This document shows positions 1-10,103 of a stretch of 64,000 bases of DNA, one piece after another; position 1 is the stretch's first letter, and every line of letters starts with the position of its first letter. The translations under genes were made by a program, and so were the position numbers. The stretch lies in the NCBI RefSeq assembly GCF_024198235.1, contig NZ_JAKCFB010000022.1:85793-149792 (forward strand), in the 5' to 3' direction. The notes under the pieces were generated by a model. The model saw nothing but the letters and a program-made list of their open reading frames with translations, was not told the origin of the DNA and made no database searches. Source of the stretch: Myxococcus dinghuensis. Lineage in GTDB: Bacteria; Myxococcota; Myxococcia; Myxococcales; Myxococcaceae.

Positions 1-1345
<1,345 letters not shown>

Positions 1346-1421
1346 CGCGGTCCTTCCTCCGTTCCGCGACAACATCTACGGAGCAGGCTCGATTCGTACA
1401 TTCGTTTGTTTCCATGGAGTC

Positions 1422-1438
1422 GATAGGTCCCATCTATG
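1422..1438. promoter_or_regulatory. LysR-type operator candidate
   Basis: The sequence ATAG-N7-CTAT (1423-1437) is a perfect inverted repeat with the T-N11-A core typical of LysR-family sites. It sits just upstream of the lysR-like start at 1447 and in the divergent gap to the ThDP enzyme, the usual place for an autoregulatory site. Binding is inferred. Confidence 0.55.
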
Positions 1439-1446
1439 ATGACGCC

Positions 1447-2331
1447 ATGGAGCTCCGACACCTGCGCTACTTCACCGCCGTGGCGGACACGCTGCACTTC
1501 GGGCGCGCGGCGCGGCGGGTCCACGTCTCCCAGCCCACGCTGTCGCAGCAGATACGACAGCTGGAGGAGGAGCTGGGCACCCCGCTCTTCGAGCGGGCCC
1601 GCGCCGGGGTGCGCCTGACGCAGGCCGGGGAGCTGTTCCGCACGTATGCCTCGCGAGCCCTGGAGGACGTGGACGCGGGGCGCATGGCCGTGGGCGCGCT
1701 GCGCGGGCTGGCCACCGGCGCGCTGCGCGTGGGCTATCCCCCCAGCATGCGCGGCGTCGTCGTGCCCGCGCTGGCCGCGGTGCTCCGCCGGCACCCGGGG
1801 CTCGCGTTGAGCGCGGAGGAGGCCGTGGTGCGGCGGGTCGAACGACGGCTGGCGGACGGACGGCTGGACGTGGGGCTCGGCTACGCGCCAGCCCGCTCAC
1901 CGGACCTGGACACCGAGCCCGTCTTCGACAGCCGGCTGGCGCTGGTCGTGGCGCGTGGCCACGCGTTGGCGAGCGCGGAGTCCGTGGGGGCCCGGCAGCT
2001 CTCCAACGAGCCCTTCGCGCTGCTCTCCTCCGGCCTGCGCGTGCGCGCGCGCGTGGACGCCTGGTTCGCGGCGATGCGGCTGCGCCCCCACATCGCCCTG
2101 GAGTCGAACGCCGTCGGCACGGTGCTCGCCATCGTCCGCGCCGGGCTGGCCGTCACCATCCTCCCCGAACCCCACCTGTCCGACGCCGAGCGCGTGGTCG
2201 TGAAGCGGCTGTCACCCGCGCCGCGCACCGAGCTGGCCGCCCTCCTCTGGCGCAAGGGCGCCCCCCGCGCGCCCGCCGCGGAGCTGTTCGCCACCGAGGT
2301 CCGCACCCGGGCACGCGACGCGGGCGCCTGA
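1447..2331 (+). CDS. LysR-family transcriptional regulator
   Basis: A 294-residue protein, normal length for the family. The N-terminal winged helix-turn-helix is clear: MELRHLRYFTAVAD, then VSQPTLSQQIRQLEEELG, then GTPLFER (residues 1-60). A periplasmic-binding-protein-like effector domain follows from about residue 90. ATG 1447 was chosen because the protein then begins exactly at the family's conserved MELRHLRYF. The longer upstream reading frame overlaps the operator and has no family similarity. It is divergent from the acetolactate-synthase-like gene, its likely target. The effector is unknown. Confidence 0.93.
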   Translation: MELRHLRYFTAVADTLHFGRAARRVHVSQPTLSQQIRQLEEELGTPLFERARAGVRLTQAGELFRTYASRALEDVDAGRMAVGALRGLATGALRVGYPPSMRGVVVPALAAVLRRHPGLALSAEEAVVRRVERRLADGRLDVGLGYAPARSPDLDTEPVFDSRLALVVARGHALASAESVGARQLSNEPFALLSSGLRVRARVDAWFAAMRLRPHIALESNAVGTVLAIVRAGLAVTILPEPHLSDAERVVVKRLSPAPRTELAALLWRKGAPRAPAAELFATEVRTRARDAGA

Positions 2332-2438
2332 GCACACATACAACCTGTTGGTTGACGGTCCGCCATCCGCTGCTATCTTCAACGAAATGGTTGAGGGTCG
2401 TCCGGACGGGCCGGGCATCCCTCTCCCTGGGAGTGGTG

Positions 2439-2822
2439 ATGCGAATCACGTTGAGCAGCGTCTTCGTGGACGACCAGGCCAAGGCGCGGAAGTTCTACAC
2501 GGAGGTGCTCGGCTTCGTGGTGAAGGTGGACATTCCGGCGGGCGGCGCGCGCTGGCTGACGGTCGTCTCCCCGGACGACCCCAATGGCACGCAGTTGGTG
2601 CTCGAGCCCAACGGGCATCCGGCGGCCACGGCCTATCAGAAGGCCCTCTTCGCGGACGGGATTCCCGCCACGTCCTTCACGTCCCTGGACATCCAGGCGG
2701 AGTACGAACGGCTGTCCGGGCTGGGCGTGGTCTTCCGTCAGAAGCCGACGCAGATGGGGCCCGTCACGGTGGCCACGTTCGAGGACACCTGCGGCAACCT
2801 CCTCCAGATGCACCAGACCTGA
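2439..2822 (+). CDS. VOC/glyoxalase-fold protein
   Basis: A 127-residue single-domain protein opening MRITLSSVFVDDQAKARKFY and ending with FEDTCGNLLQMHQT. This is the usual start and end of vicinal-oxygen-chelate proteins annotated as glyoxalase or bleomycin-resistance-like. Candidate metal ligands include the Glu in the late FEDTCGN strand. A GGGAGTGG site precedes ATG 2439. The PhyH-like gene starts 24 bases downstream, so the two may be co-transcribed. The substrate is not predictable. Confidence 0.85.
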   Translation: MRITLSSVFVDDQAKARKFYTEVLGFVVKVDIPAGGARWLTVVSPDDPNGTQLVLEPNGHPAATAYQKALFADGIPATSFTSLDIQAEYERLSGLGVVFRQKPTQMGPVTVATFEDTCGNLLQMHQT

Positions 2823-2846
2823 CGCACCACGAAGAGAGGCCCCGCC

Positions 2847-3629
2847 ATGGGAGTGCTGAGCGAAGCCGACGTCCAGCGGTTCATCCACGAGGGCTTCGTT
2901 CGGTTGGACGATGCGTTCCCCCGGGCGCTCGCGCAGGAGGTCCAGCGCTTCTTGTGGCCCCTGACCGGCGCCCGGGCGGACGACCCCGCAACGTGGACCC
3001 AGCCGGTGGTGCGGCTGGGCGAGTACGCCACCGACCCCATCCGCCAGGCCGCGAACACGCCCCGGCTGCACGCGGCGTTCGACGAACTGGTGGGCGCCGG
3101 ACGCTGGCAGCGGCGGATGAGCCTGGGCACCTTCCCCGTCCGCTTTCCCAGCCCCCTGCCGCCCGGGGACGACGGCTGGCACGTCGACGCCAGCTTCGAG
3201 CCTCCCGGCGCGGCGACCTTCTTCGACTGGCGCGTCAACGTCGCGTCGCGAGGCCGGGCGCTGCTGATGCTCTTCCTCTTCTCCGACGTGGGCGAGCACG
3301 ACGCCCCCACGCGGCTGCGCGTCGGGTCGCATCGGGACGTCGCGCGAATCCTGGAGCCCCACGGCGACGCGGGGCTGTCGTTCATGGAGCTGGCCACGCG
3401 GCTGGCCTCGACGGAGGGCGCCCCGGAGGCGCTGGCGACGGGCGACGCGGGCACCGTCTATCTCTGTCATCCCTTCGTCGTCCACGCGGCGCAGCCCCAC
3501 CGAGGACAGCGCCCCCGCTTCATGGCCCAGCCGCCGCTCTTCCCCTCCGGGGAGTTCCACGTCGAGCGCGCATCGGAGCCTGGCGCCCCGGTGGAACAGG
3601 CCATCCGCCTGGCGCTCGACCGGGGCTGA
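2847..3629 (+). CDS. Phytanoyl-CoA-dioxygenase-like Fe(II)/2-oxoglutarate enzyme
   Basis: A 260-residue protein with the facial-triad pattern of the PhyH family. WHVDASF supplies His and Asp near residue 112, and VVHAAQPHRGQRPR supplies the distal His and the 2-oxoglutarate-binding Arg near residue 220. The N-terminal FIHEGFVRLDDAFP is the usual PhyH opening. It lies 24 bases after the VOC gene in the same direction. The family hydroxylates or halogenates varied small molecules, and the substrate here is unknown. A second, unrelated PhyH-like gene occurs at 48352-49185. Confidence 0.8.
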   Translation: MGVLSEADVQRFIHEGFVRLDDAFPRALAQEVQRFLWPLTGARADDPATWTQPVVRLGEYATDPIRQAANTPRLHAAFDELVGAGRWQRRMSLGTFPVRFPSPLPPGDDGWHVDASFEPPGAATFFDWRVNVASRGRALLMLFLFSDVGEHDAPTRLRVGSHRDVARILEPHGDAGLSFMELATRLASTEGAPEALATGDAGTVYLCHPFVVHAAQPHRGQRPRFMAQPPLFPSGEFHVERASEPGAPVEQAIRLALDRG

Positions 3630-3648
3630 CGGGCCACGGGGCCACGCG

Positions 3649-4881
3649 TCACATCGACGAGGACAGGTAGAGGATCCACTTCCCGGGCAGGATGATCTCC
3701 CGGTAGACGAGCACCGTCATCGCCCACACGAAGAGGATGCGGGCATCGCGGACGAAGGACAGCCGGTCATCCCGGTGGGTCCACGCCGGCAACACCATCC
3801 ACATCATCAGCACCAACGCGTGCCAGCCCTGCGTCTGATAGACGCGCGAGCACATCCACGCCATCCAGCCCATCAACACCACATCGAGCCATGCGTGGGC
3901 ATAGAGCAGCATGGCGCCAACCAACATGACGAGGAATGCCAGGTGGGTGCCCTCGAAGTTCAGCTCGCGCCGCAGCGGGTTGGTGAGCGGAAATGACGTG
4001 AGCCAGGGCATGGTGAGCCAGAAGGTGTACAGGCTCGAGAAGCCCAGCACGATGATGGCCGCCAGCTCGGCCCCCTGGCGGTCGTCCCAGCGCTGATGCT
4101 TCCAGTCCTTCAGCACCAGGTAGACGGCATACAGCGGCAGGGGCGCGAAGAAGAACGCGCGGAAGTGGATGAAGGCGGCGATGCAATAGCAGACAAGCGC
4201 CGCCAGCCCCCGGCGCTGGCGAAGGAAATGGCCACACAACACGAGCGGCGCCAGCATCGCCCCGTCATACAGGCCATCCAGCGTCCAATGGATGGCTTCG
4301 AAATACAGGAGGAAGGCGCCCAGCGGCCCCATGACGGAGGCCCAGCGCCCCTCGCCCCAGGGCGCACAGCGGATCACCACGAAGAAGCCAACGTGGGTAT
4401 ACAGGAGGAACAAGAGGATGAGCAGCAGGTTCGACGCCTGGAATGACAGCGGCGTGAACTGGTACAGCAGGGCCACCGGCGCCACGAGCAGCAGCACCCC
4501 GGGAGGATAGGGGCGCGGCAGGTAGGCCCAGCTCATCGTCAACGGCTTGTCATCCGGCCCACCCGGCATCTCGAAAAAGGTCAGGTCCACCGGAATCCGC
4601 GTCAGCGAGGTGAACTGCTCGACGTGGAGGTCCCGAACCTCTTCCACGGACAGGGGACGCAGGAGCTGGTTGGCCGGCTTCCGCCAGATGCAGCTCCCAC
4701 ACCAGGTGAACAACCGCGCGGCGCTCAGGTGCGAGGCGTGATCCGAGAACGCACCGCTCAAGCCACCGAACAGCGGTTTGTAACGCACCGTGACCACCCA
4801 CCCCGACCACACGAAGAACGAGAGCGCGACCAGGAGGAAGGCTCGCGTCGTCGGCGCTCGGAAGATGGGGGGCACACGCAT
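3649..4881 (-). CDS. Polytopic membrane protein of unknown function
   Basis: A 410-residue protein from ATG 4881, which has an AGGGGG site. An upstream in-frame extension to 5010 is Arg/Cys-rich and looks non-coding. The first membrane segment (AFLLVALSFFVWSGWVVTV) is at about residues 13-31, followed by a roughly 80-residue loop and at least eight more hydrophobic segments. A large first extracytoplasmic loop followed by many helices resembles GT-C-type membrane glycosyltransferases, but no DxD or similar catalytic motif is convincing. It is convergent with the PhyH-like gene. Confidence 0.75.
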   Translation of the reverse strand: MRVPPIFRAPTTRAFLLVALSFFVWSGWVVTVRYKPLFGGLSGAFSDHASHLSAARLFTWCGSCIWRKPANQLLRPLSVEEVRDLHVEQFTSLTRIPVDLTFFEMPGGPDDKPLTMSWAYLPRPYPPGVLLLVAPVALLYQFTPLSFQASNLLLILLFLLYTHVGFFVVIRCAPWGEGRWASVMGPLGAFLLYFEAIHWTLDGLYDGAMLAPLVLCGHFLRQRRGLAALVCYCIAAFIHFRAFFFAPLPLYAVYLVLKDWKHQRWDDRQGAELAAIIVLGFSSLYTFWLTMPWLTSFPLTNPLRRELNFEGTHLAFLVMLVGAMLLYAHAWLDVVLMGWMAWMCSRVYQTQGWHALVLMMWMVLPAWTHRDDRLSFVRDARILFVWAMTVLVYREIILPGKWILYLSSSM

Positions 4882-5042
4882 GCGGCCCCCTTCTATCTCA
4901 CCTGGAATGTCACGGTGACGCGTTTCGGATACGCACAGTGCGCGGCCCCCACCCCGAGCGCATGCACGCACACCCAGAAGGCAATCACCGTGGTTGCCAT
5001 TGGTCGTCATGACCGGGGACGTCGGCTATCGTCGCGCGCGGC

Positions 5043-7946
5043 ATGGACTGCTTCGACACGCGGCTGGCCTTCGCATTCGCACGAGGTGAGGTGGGAGCCG
5101 AGGCGGCGTCGCCGCTGAAGCGGCACCTCGAGGTCTGCGACGTCTGCCGGGCGCTCGTGGCCGAGGCGGCGCGCGTCCAGCACGACAGCCCCGGAGAGAA
5201 GCCCACCGAGCCGCCCCCCGCCGCGTCGGGGCAGCACCCCTCCTGGCTGCAGCGCGGCACACTCCTGGGGCGCTACATGGTGCTCGAGCGCATCGGCTCC
5301 GGAGGGATGGGGGTCGTCCACGCCGCGTACGACCCGGAGCTGGACCGGCGCGTCGCGCTCAAGCTCATCCGCGTCGACACGTTGAACCCGGCGCACCAGG
5401 AGCGCGCCCAGGCCCGGCTGCTGCGCGAGGCCCAGGCCACCGCCCGCGTCATCCATCCCAACGTCATCACCATCCACGACGTGGGGCGGTTCGGAGAGCA
5501 CGTCTTCCTCGCCATGGAGCTGGTGGAGGGCACCACGCTGCGCTCGTTCAGCCGCACGAAGCGTGGGCGCCGCGACTGGAAGGAGACCCTGGAGCGCTAC
5601 CTCCAGGCGGGCCGGGGGCTCGCGGCGGCGCACGCGCAGGGCCTCGTCCACCGCGACTTCAAGCCCGACAACGCCCTGGTGGGCCGCGACGGGCGCGTGC
5701 GCATCACCGACTTCGGCCTCGCGCGCATCGTCCAGGGCATCGACGACGCGCCGGAGCCCGGCCCGGAGGCGGCGCCCCCGGGCTCGCTGCGCAGCGAATG
5801 GCTCACCCGCTCCGACATCCTGCTGGGCACGCCGGCCTACATGGCGCCCGAGCAGAAGCGGGGGGTGCCGTCCGACGCGCGCAGCGACCAGTACAGCTAC
5901 TGCGTCGCGCTCCACGAGGCGCTGTATGGCCGGCGCCCCTTCACGGGCCCTGGCGACAAGAGCGCGCCCGCCCCCGCGGACGGCGGCGCCATGGCGCGCC
6001 CACCCCGGGACTCCGACGTCCCCGCGTGGATCCACAAGGCGCTCCTCCAGGGCCTGGCGGAGAACCCCGACGAGCGCCACGCCTCCATGGACGCGCTGCT
6101 GCGGCAGCTCAGCGAGGTGCCCGGCGCGCGCCTGCGCCGCGCGAGCCTCGTCGCGAGCGCGGCGCTGGTCCTCGTCGTCGGGGGCGCGGCGCTGCACCGC
6201 TCCACGTCTGGAGACCCTTGCGCCGGCACCGAGCAGTCCCTCACCGGCGTCTGGGACCCGGCCCGCAAGGACGCGGTGCGCACCGTGTTCGCCGCCAGCC
6301 CCCTGCCCTATGCCCGTGGCGCCTGGAGCGAGGTGGAGCGCACCCTGGATGCCTACGCTTCGGCCTGGGTCGGCGAGAGCCACCAGGCCTGTGTCGCCGC
6401 CCGCGTGCAGGGGCAGCAGACGGAGCGGCTCTACGAGCGACGCGTCATCTGCCTGGACCAGCGGCTCGACGACCTGCGCGCCGTGGTGGACACGCTGGCG
6501 AGCGGGGACGGCCAGGTCATCGAGAACGCGGTGCGCTCCGCGAGGAGCCTGGAGAGCCTGGCGCAGTGCGCGAACCTCTCCGCCCTCGCCTCGCCGGAGC
6601 CCCCCTCGGGCGACGAGCAGACGCGGCGGAAGCTGGATGCGTTGACCCTGGAGCGCGCGCGGGCGAAGGCGCTGTTGACGAGCGGGAAGATGGCGGCCGC
6701 CCTCGAGTTGGCCACCCAGGTGGCGCGCGACGCCCATGACGTGGGCTACGGCCCCGACGAGTCCGAGGCGCTGTACCTGCTCGCGCAGGCGCAGATGCAC
6801 AACTACAAGCACCTGGACGCCATCAAGACGCTGCACGCCTCCATCCAGGCGGCGGAGGCCAGCCGGCACGACCGGCAGGTGGCCCGGAGCTGGGCGATGA
6901 TGGTCCGCGCGCTCGGGTTCGTGGGCAAGGAGGTGGACCCGGGAGAGGAGACGCGCCGGTACGCGGCGGCGGCCCTGAAGCGGCTGGGCGGCGACCCCCG
7001 CCTGGAGGCGATGCTGGCGCGAAACCTCGTCACCCTGTACCGCACGCGCGGGCGTCCCCACGAGGCGCTGGCCCAGAGTCTCGTCGCCCTGGAGATGGCC
7101 CGGAAGGTCTACGCCCTGGACGACCCGGAGCTGGGCACCTCCCTGCTCAGCGTGGGCCAGGCCTACGGCAGCTCCGGCCGCCCGGAGGAGGGCGTCCCCT
7201 ACCTGCTGGAGGCCCAGACCGTCTTCCGCCGCGGCCTGGGACCGGACCACCCGAACCTCGCCGCGGTGCTGGACAACATCGCCGTCCACGAGGTGCGCCT
7301 GGGCAACCACGAGGCGGCCCTGAAGCACGCCGAGGAGTCGCTCGCCATCCAGGTGCGCAACATGGGCGCGGAGAACATCTCCACCGCCAGCACCCGGCAC
7401 AACATGGCGGGGTTCCTGCTGGAGTCCGACCGCCCGAAGGAGGCCTACGAGCAGTACGCGTTCGCGGCCCGCATCCGCGAGAAGGCCCTGGGGCCGGACT
7501 CCCCCAAGGTCGCCTCGTCCATGACGGGGATGGCGCGCTCGCTCAGCCGGCTGGGACGGACCTCGGAGGCGCTCCCGCTGCACGAGCGCGCCCTCGCCGT
7601 CCGCGAGAAGGCCATGGGCCCGGACCACGCCCAGGTCGGCTTCGACCTGATGGGCCTGGGGGAGACGCTGCTGGCCATGAAGGAGCCGAAGAAGGCGCGG
7701 CCCGCGCTCGAGCGCGCCCTGGTCATCTACGAGCGCCAGCCCGCGGGCTCCGAGGACGCGGACCTCGCGGACACGCGCTACCTCCTCGCCGTGTCGCTGG
7801 AGGACGCCCCCGCCACCCAGGGCCGCGCGCAGCGGTTGATGGCGGCCGCGAAGGAGCACTACCTCAAGTACCCCAAGGCCAACGCCTCCCGGCTCGTGAA
7901 GGTGGAGCACTGGCTGGCGACACGCACCGTCGCCACCGCCCGGTAG
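5043..7946 (+). CDS. Membrane Ser/Thr protein kinase with zinc-finger-like N-terminus and TPR C-terminus
   Basis: A 967-residue Hanks-type kinase. Residues 1-45 resemble an anti-sigma zinc finger (His28, Cys32, Cys35). The kinase domain spans about 77-355, with Gly-rich GSGGMG (86-91), Lys107 of VALK, Glu129, HRDFKPDN (Asp205) and DFG at 223-225, so all catalytic residues are present. One membrane helix (about 368-384) follows. The rest, about 580 residues, is helical with tetratricopeptide repeats (for example GLGPDHPNLAAVLDNIA and similar units near 720-860). Proteins of this design are common in myxobacteria as signalling kinases. The gene stands alone, so its target is unknown. Confidence 0.93.
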   Translation: MDCFDTRLAFAFARGEVGAEAASPLKRHLEVCDVCRALVAEAARVQHDSPGEKPTEPPPAASGQHPSWLQRGTLLGRYMVLERIGSGGMGVVHAAYDPELDRRVALKLIRVDTLNPAHQERAQARLLREAQATARVIHPNVITIHDVGRFGEHVFLAMELVEGTTLRSFSRTKRGRRDWKETLERYLQAGRGLAAAHAQGLVHRDFKPDNALVGRDGRVRITDFGLARIVQGIDDAPEPGPEAAPPGSLRSEWLTRSDILLGTPAYMAPEQKRGVPSDARSDQYSYCVALHEALYGRRPFTGPGDKSAPAPADGGAMARPPRDSDVPAWIHKALLQGLAENPDERHASMDALLRQLSEVPGARLRRASLVASAALVLVVGGAALHRSTSGDPCAGTEQSLTGVWDPARKDAVRTVFAASPLPYARGAWSEVERTLDAYASAWVGESHQACVAARVQGQQTERLYERRVICLDQRLDDLRAVVDTLASGDGQVIENAVRSARSLESLAQCANLSALASPEPPSGDEQTRRKLDALTLERARAKALLTSGKMAAALELATQVARDAHDVGYGPDESEALYLLAQAQMHNYKHLDAIKTLHASIQAAEASRHDRQVARSWAMMVRALGFVGKEVDPGEETRRYAAAALKRLGGDPRLEAMLARNLVTLYRTRGRPHEALAQSLVALEMARKVYALDDPELGTSLLSVGQAYGSSGRPEEGVPYLLEAQTVFRRGLGPDHPNLAAVLDNIAVHEVRLGNHEAALKHAEESLAIQVRNMGAENISTASTRHNMAGFLLESDRPKEAYEQYAFAARIREKALGPDSPKVASSMTGMARSLSRLGRTSEALPLHERALAVREKAMGPDHAQVGFDLMGLGETLLAMKEPKKARPALERALVIYERQPAGSEDADLADTRYLLAVSLEDAPATQGRAQRLMAAAKEHYLKYPKANASRLVKVEHWLATRTVATAR

Positions 7947-8006
7947 GCGCCGGGCCGCGTCCGAATCCAGGGGCGGGGCACATCCGACGGCACTATCCTC
8001 GGGGAC

Positions 8007-8582
8007 ATGAGTCCTTCGTACGACGTGGGGGCCGCGCGCGACACCACGGACCTCCAGCAGATCCTCTCCCTGCAGCGGGAGAACCTGAAGCAGGTGCTGT
8101 CCACGGACGAGATGCGCACCCAGGGCTTCGTGACGGTGCAGCACGACCTGGGGGCGCTGGAGCACATGCACGCGCTGGCGCCCAGCGTCGTCGCCCGCCA
8201 CGGCGGCGCGGTGGTGGCCTACGCCCTGACGATGCCGCGCGAGTGCAGGGCACTGATGCCCGTGCTGGTCCCCATGTTCGACCTGCTGGACGGGCTCGAC
8301 TACCAGGGCCGCCCGCTGCGGGACGTGCCCTTCTACGTCATGGGCCAGGTGTGCGTGGGCAAGGAGCACCGCGGCCAGGGGCTGTTCGACCAGCTCTACG
8401 CGATGCACCGCGAGCTGTACCGCGGACGCTACGAGCTGCTCATCACGGAGATCTCCACCCGCAACCTGCGCTCCATGCGCGCCCACGCGCGCGTGGGGTT
8501 CCAGGTGCTGCACACGTACCGGGACGCCACGGACGAGTGGGCGGTGGTGACGTGGGACTGGAGCGCGCCCGTCCACACATGA
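8007..8582 (+). CDS. GNAT-family N-acetyltransferase
   Basis: A 191-residue protein. The central VGKEHRGQGLFDQLY is the acetyl-CoA-binding motif A (R/Q-x-x-G-x-G/A pattern), preceded by the expected beta strand VMGQVCV. The C-terminal segment RAHARVGFQVLHTY matches the family's last helix and strand. The substrate cannot be predicted. It is convergent with the Cys-rich gene at 8600. Confidence 0.85.
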   Translation: MSPSYDVGAARDTTDLQQILSLQRENLKQVLSTDEMRTQGFVTVQHDLGALEHMHALAPSVVARHGGAVVAYALTMPRECRALMPVLVPMFDLLDGLDYQGRPLRDVPFYVMGQVCVGKEHRGQGLFDQLYAMHRELYRGRYELLITEISTRNLRSMRAHARVGFQVLHTYRDATDEWAVVTWDWSAPVHT

Positions 8583-8599
8583 CGGGCGCGCGGGCCCGC

Positions 8600-8998
8600 T
8601 CAGGCGCTGGCGCTCATCTTCCGGCAGGACTCGGCGCAGCGGCGGCAGGCCTCCGCGCACGCCTTCATCGCCGGGTCATCGCCCATGCGCTCGCACTCCA
8701 CGGCGCAGCGCTCGCAGACCTCCGCGCACACCGCGCACGTGCGCGTGTGCATGGGCGAGCCCCGCAGCAGGAAGCCCGCACTCATCGCACAGATGCGCGA
8801 GCAGTCCTCCAGCATGCGGATGACCTCCACACTCGCGAAGCGGCCCCCCTTGCGCAGACAGTACGTCATCGCCTGGGTGCAGATGGCCGAACAGGACATG
8901 CACTGCGAGATGCAGGCCCGCATCTCGTCGGTGAGCTGGTCCCCCATCGCGGGGATGAAGGGCTGGAGCGAGAACCGCTGCGATTCCATCTGCGCCAT
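8600..8998 (-). CDS. Cys-rich four-helix copper-storage-like protein
   Basis: A 132-residue protein with 16 cysteines, mostly in CxxxC or CxxC spacing along predicted helices (CISQCMSCSAIC, CAVCAEVCERC, CAEACRRCAESC). This is the pattern of the Csp copper-storage/DUF326 four-helix bundles, which bind many Cu(I) ions along the bundle interior. ATG 8998 has an AGGAGG site; the longer frame upstream is Pro/Gly-rich and looks non-coding. No signal peptide is seen, so it is probably cytosolic (Csp3-like). Confidence 0.85.
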   Translation of the reverse strand: MAQMESQRFSLQPFIPAMGDQLTDEMRACISQCMSCSAICTQAMTYCLRKGGRFASVEVIRMLEDCSRICAMSAGFLLRGSPMHTRTCAVCAEVCERCAVECERMGDDPAMKACAEACRRCAESCRKMSASA

Positions 8999-9371
8999 CA
9001 CGTCCTCCTGGGTTTCTGGGAAGCACCACGCGCTTGAGGTGGGCGGTCCCCACCCGCGGGACAAGCGCGGCGCGTCCCCGGGGGCGGCGGTCGACGGGCA
9101 GAGGGCCAGCGACACCGGTCCAGGGCCACTGACGGGAATCGGGCGCCCTCCCTCCGCGCCCCACCCCCCGGGGCCGCCCGCCCGCCCCACCCCCATGCGG
9201 GCGGGAAGCCGGGCCGAATCGGCACGAAGGAATCAAGCCCAGGACGTCAAGGAATAAGGGGCATCCGAGTCAGGCGGAGCCCCGCTCGGAGGCTCCCCGG
9301 GTAGCCAATTGTCTCGTTTCTGATGCTTTGGTAGAGGATGCGACTGGCAGTGTCCCTCATCCCCCCCACCA
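8999..9371. other. Divergent intergenic region
   Basis: 373 bases between the copper-storage-like gene and the APE cluster. The left part is GC-rich with no recognisable gene. The right 70 bases are less GC-rich and hold the candidate APE promoter. No repeat or RNA gene was recognised. Confidence 0.6.
9309..9337 (+). promoter_or_regulatory. Candidate promoter of the aryl-polyene cluster
   Basis: TTGTCT, a 17-base spacer and TAGAGG lie about 35 bases before the first APE gene, in a locally less GC-rich stretch. The match to sigma-70 elements is moderate. It is the only obvious promoter before a run of at least 18 tightly packed genes. Confidence 0.4.
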
Positions 9372-10103
9372 ATGGTCTTCTCCGTCCACCACTGGGCCGC
9401 GTGGGCACCTGGGCTCGTCGGGCATGACGCCTGGACGTCCTGGCTGGCCCGACCCCATCCCCTGCCGTCCGAGGGCACCCCGCCCCTGACGGAGATGCCG
9501 GCGATGATGCGCCGACGGGTGGACCGGCTGGGCCGGATCGCGCTGCAGGCCGCGTATACCTGTCAGCGGGATGCGCCGCCCTGCCCCGGGGTGTTCGCCT
9601 CCCGGTATGGAGAGATGGGTCGTTCCGTGGAGCTCCTGGAGACACTCGCGCGCGCAGAGCCGCTGTCGCCCACGTCGTTCAGCCTGTCGGTCCACAACGC
9701 GATGGGCGCGCTGTTCTCCATCGCGAGGGGCGACACCACGGCCTACAGCGCCGTGGCGGCCGGCGCGGAGACGGTGGAGGCGGCGTTCGTGGAGGCGTGT
9801 GGCCTGCTCGCGGACGGCGCGCCGGAGGTGCAACTGGTCGTCTACGACGAGCCCCTGCCCCGCCCCTTCGACTCCTTCACCGAGCGACGCATGGTGCCGC
9901 ACGCCTGGGCCTGCCGCGTGCGGGCGGCGCAAGCGGGCTCCGGCGTCACCCTCACCTGCCACGGCGTCGACGGGGACGCCCCGCGCGCGGAGCCCGGGGA
10001 CCTGGAGGACGACCTCGCCGTGCTGCGCTTCCTGGTCGGCGGCGCGGCGGCGTACGACCACGCGGTCGGCTCCCGGCTCTGGCGGTGGCGGCGCGATGTT
10101 TGA
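9372..10103 (+). CDS. Chain-length-factor-like beta-ketoacyl synthase (ApeC-like)
   Basis: A 243-residue truncated ketosynthase-like protein. Segments such as TSFSLSVHNAMGALFSIARG and PTSFSLSV correspond to the N-terminal half of a KS, but the nucleophile Cys is replaced within this stretch and the second half of the thiolase fold is absent. This fits the 'beta-ketoacyl synthase chain length factor' family, whose members partner a true KS in APE synthesis (ApeC with ApeO). It opens the cluster and overlaps the acyltransferase start by 8 bases. Confidence 0.8.
   Translation: MVFSVHHWAAWAPGLVGHDAWTSWLARPHPLPSEGTPPLTEMPAMMRRRVDRLGRIALQAAYTCQRDAPPCPGVFASRYGEMGRSVELLETLARAEPLSPTSFSLSVHNAMGALFSIARGDTTAYSAVAAGAETVEAAFVEACGLLADGAPEVQLVVYDEPLPRPFDSFTERRMVPHAWACRVRAAQAGSGVTLTCHGVDGDAPRAEPGDLEDDLAVLRFLVGGAAAYDHAVGSRLWRWRRDV

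Noticed and set aside
5007..8660. Very long reverse open frame opposite the kinase
   Set aside because: Low-complexity His/Arg/Val-rich translation caused by high GC in third positions of the kinase gene; no motif.
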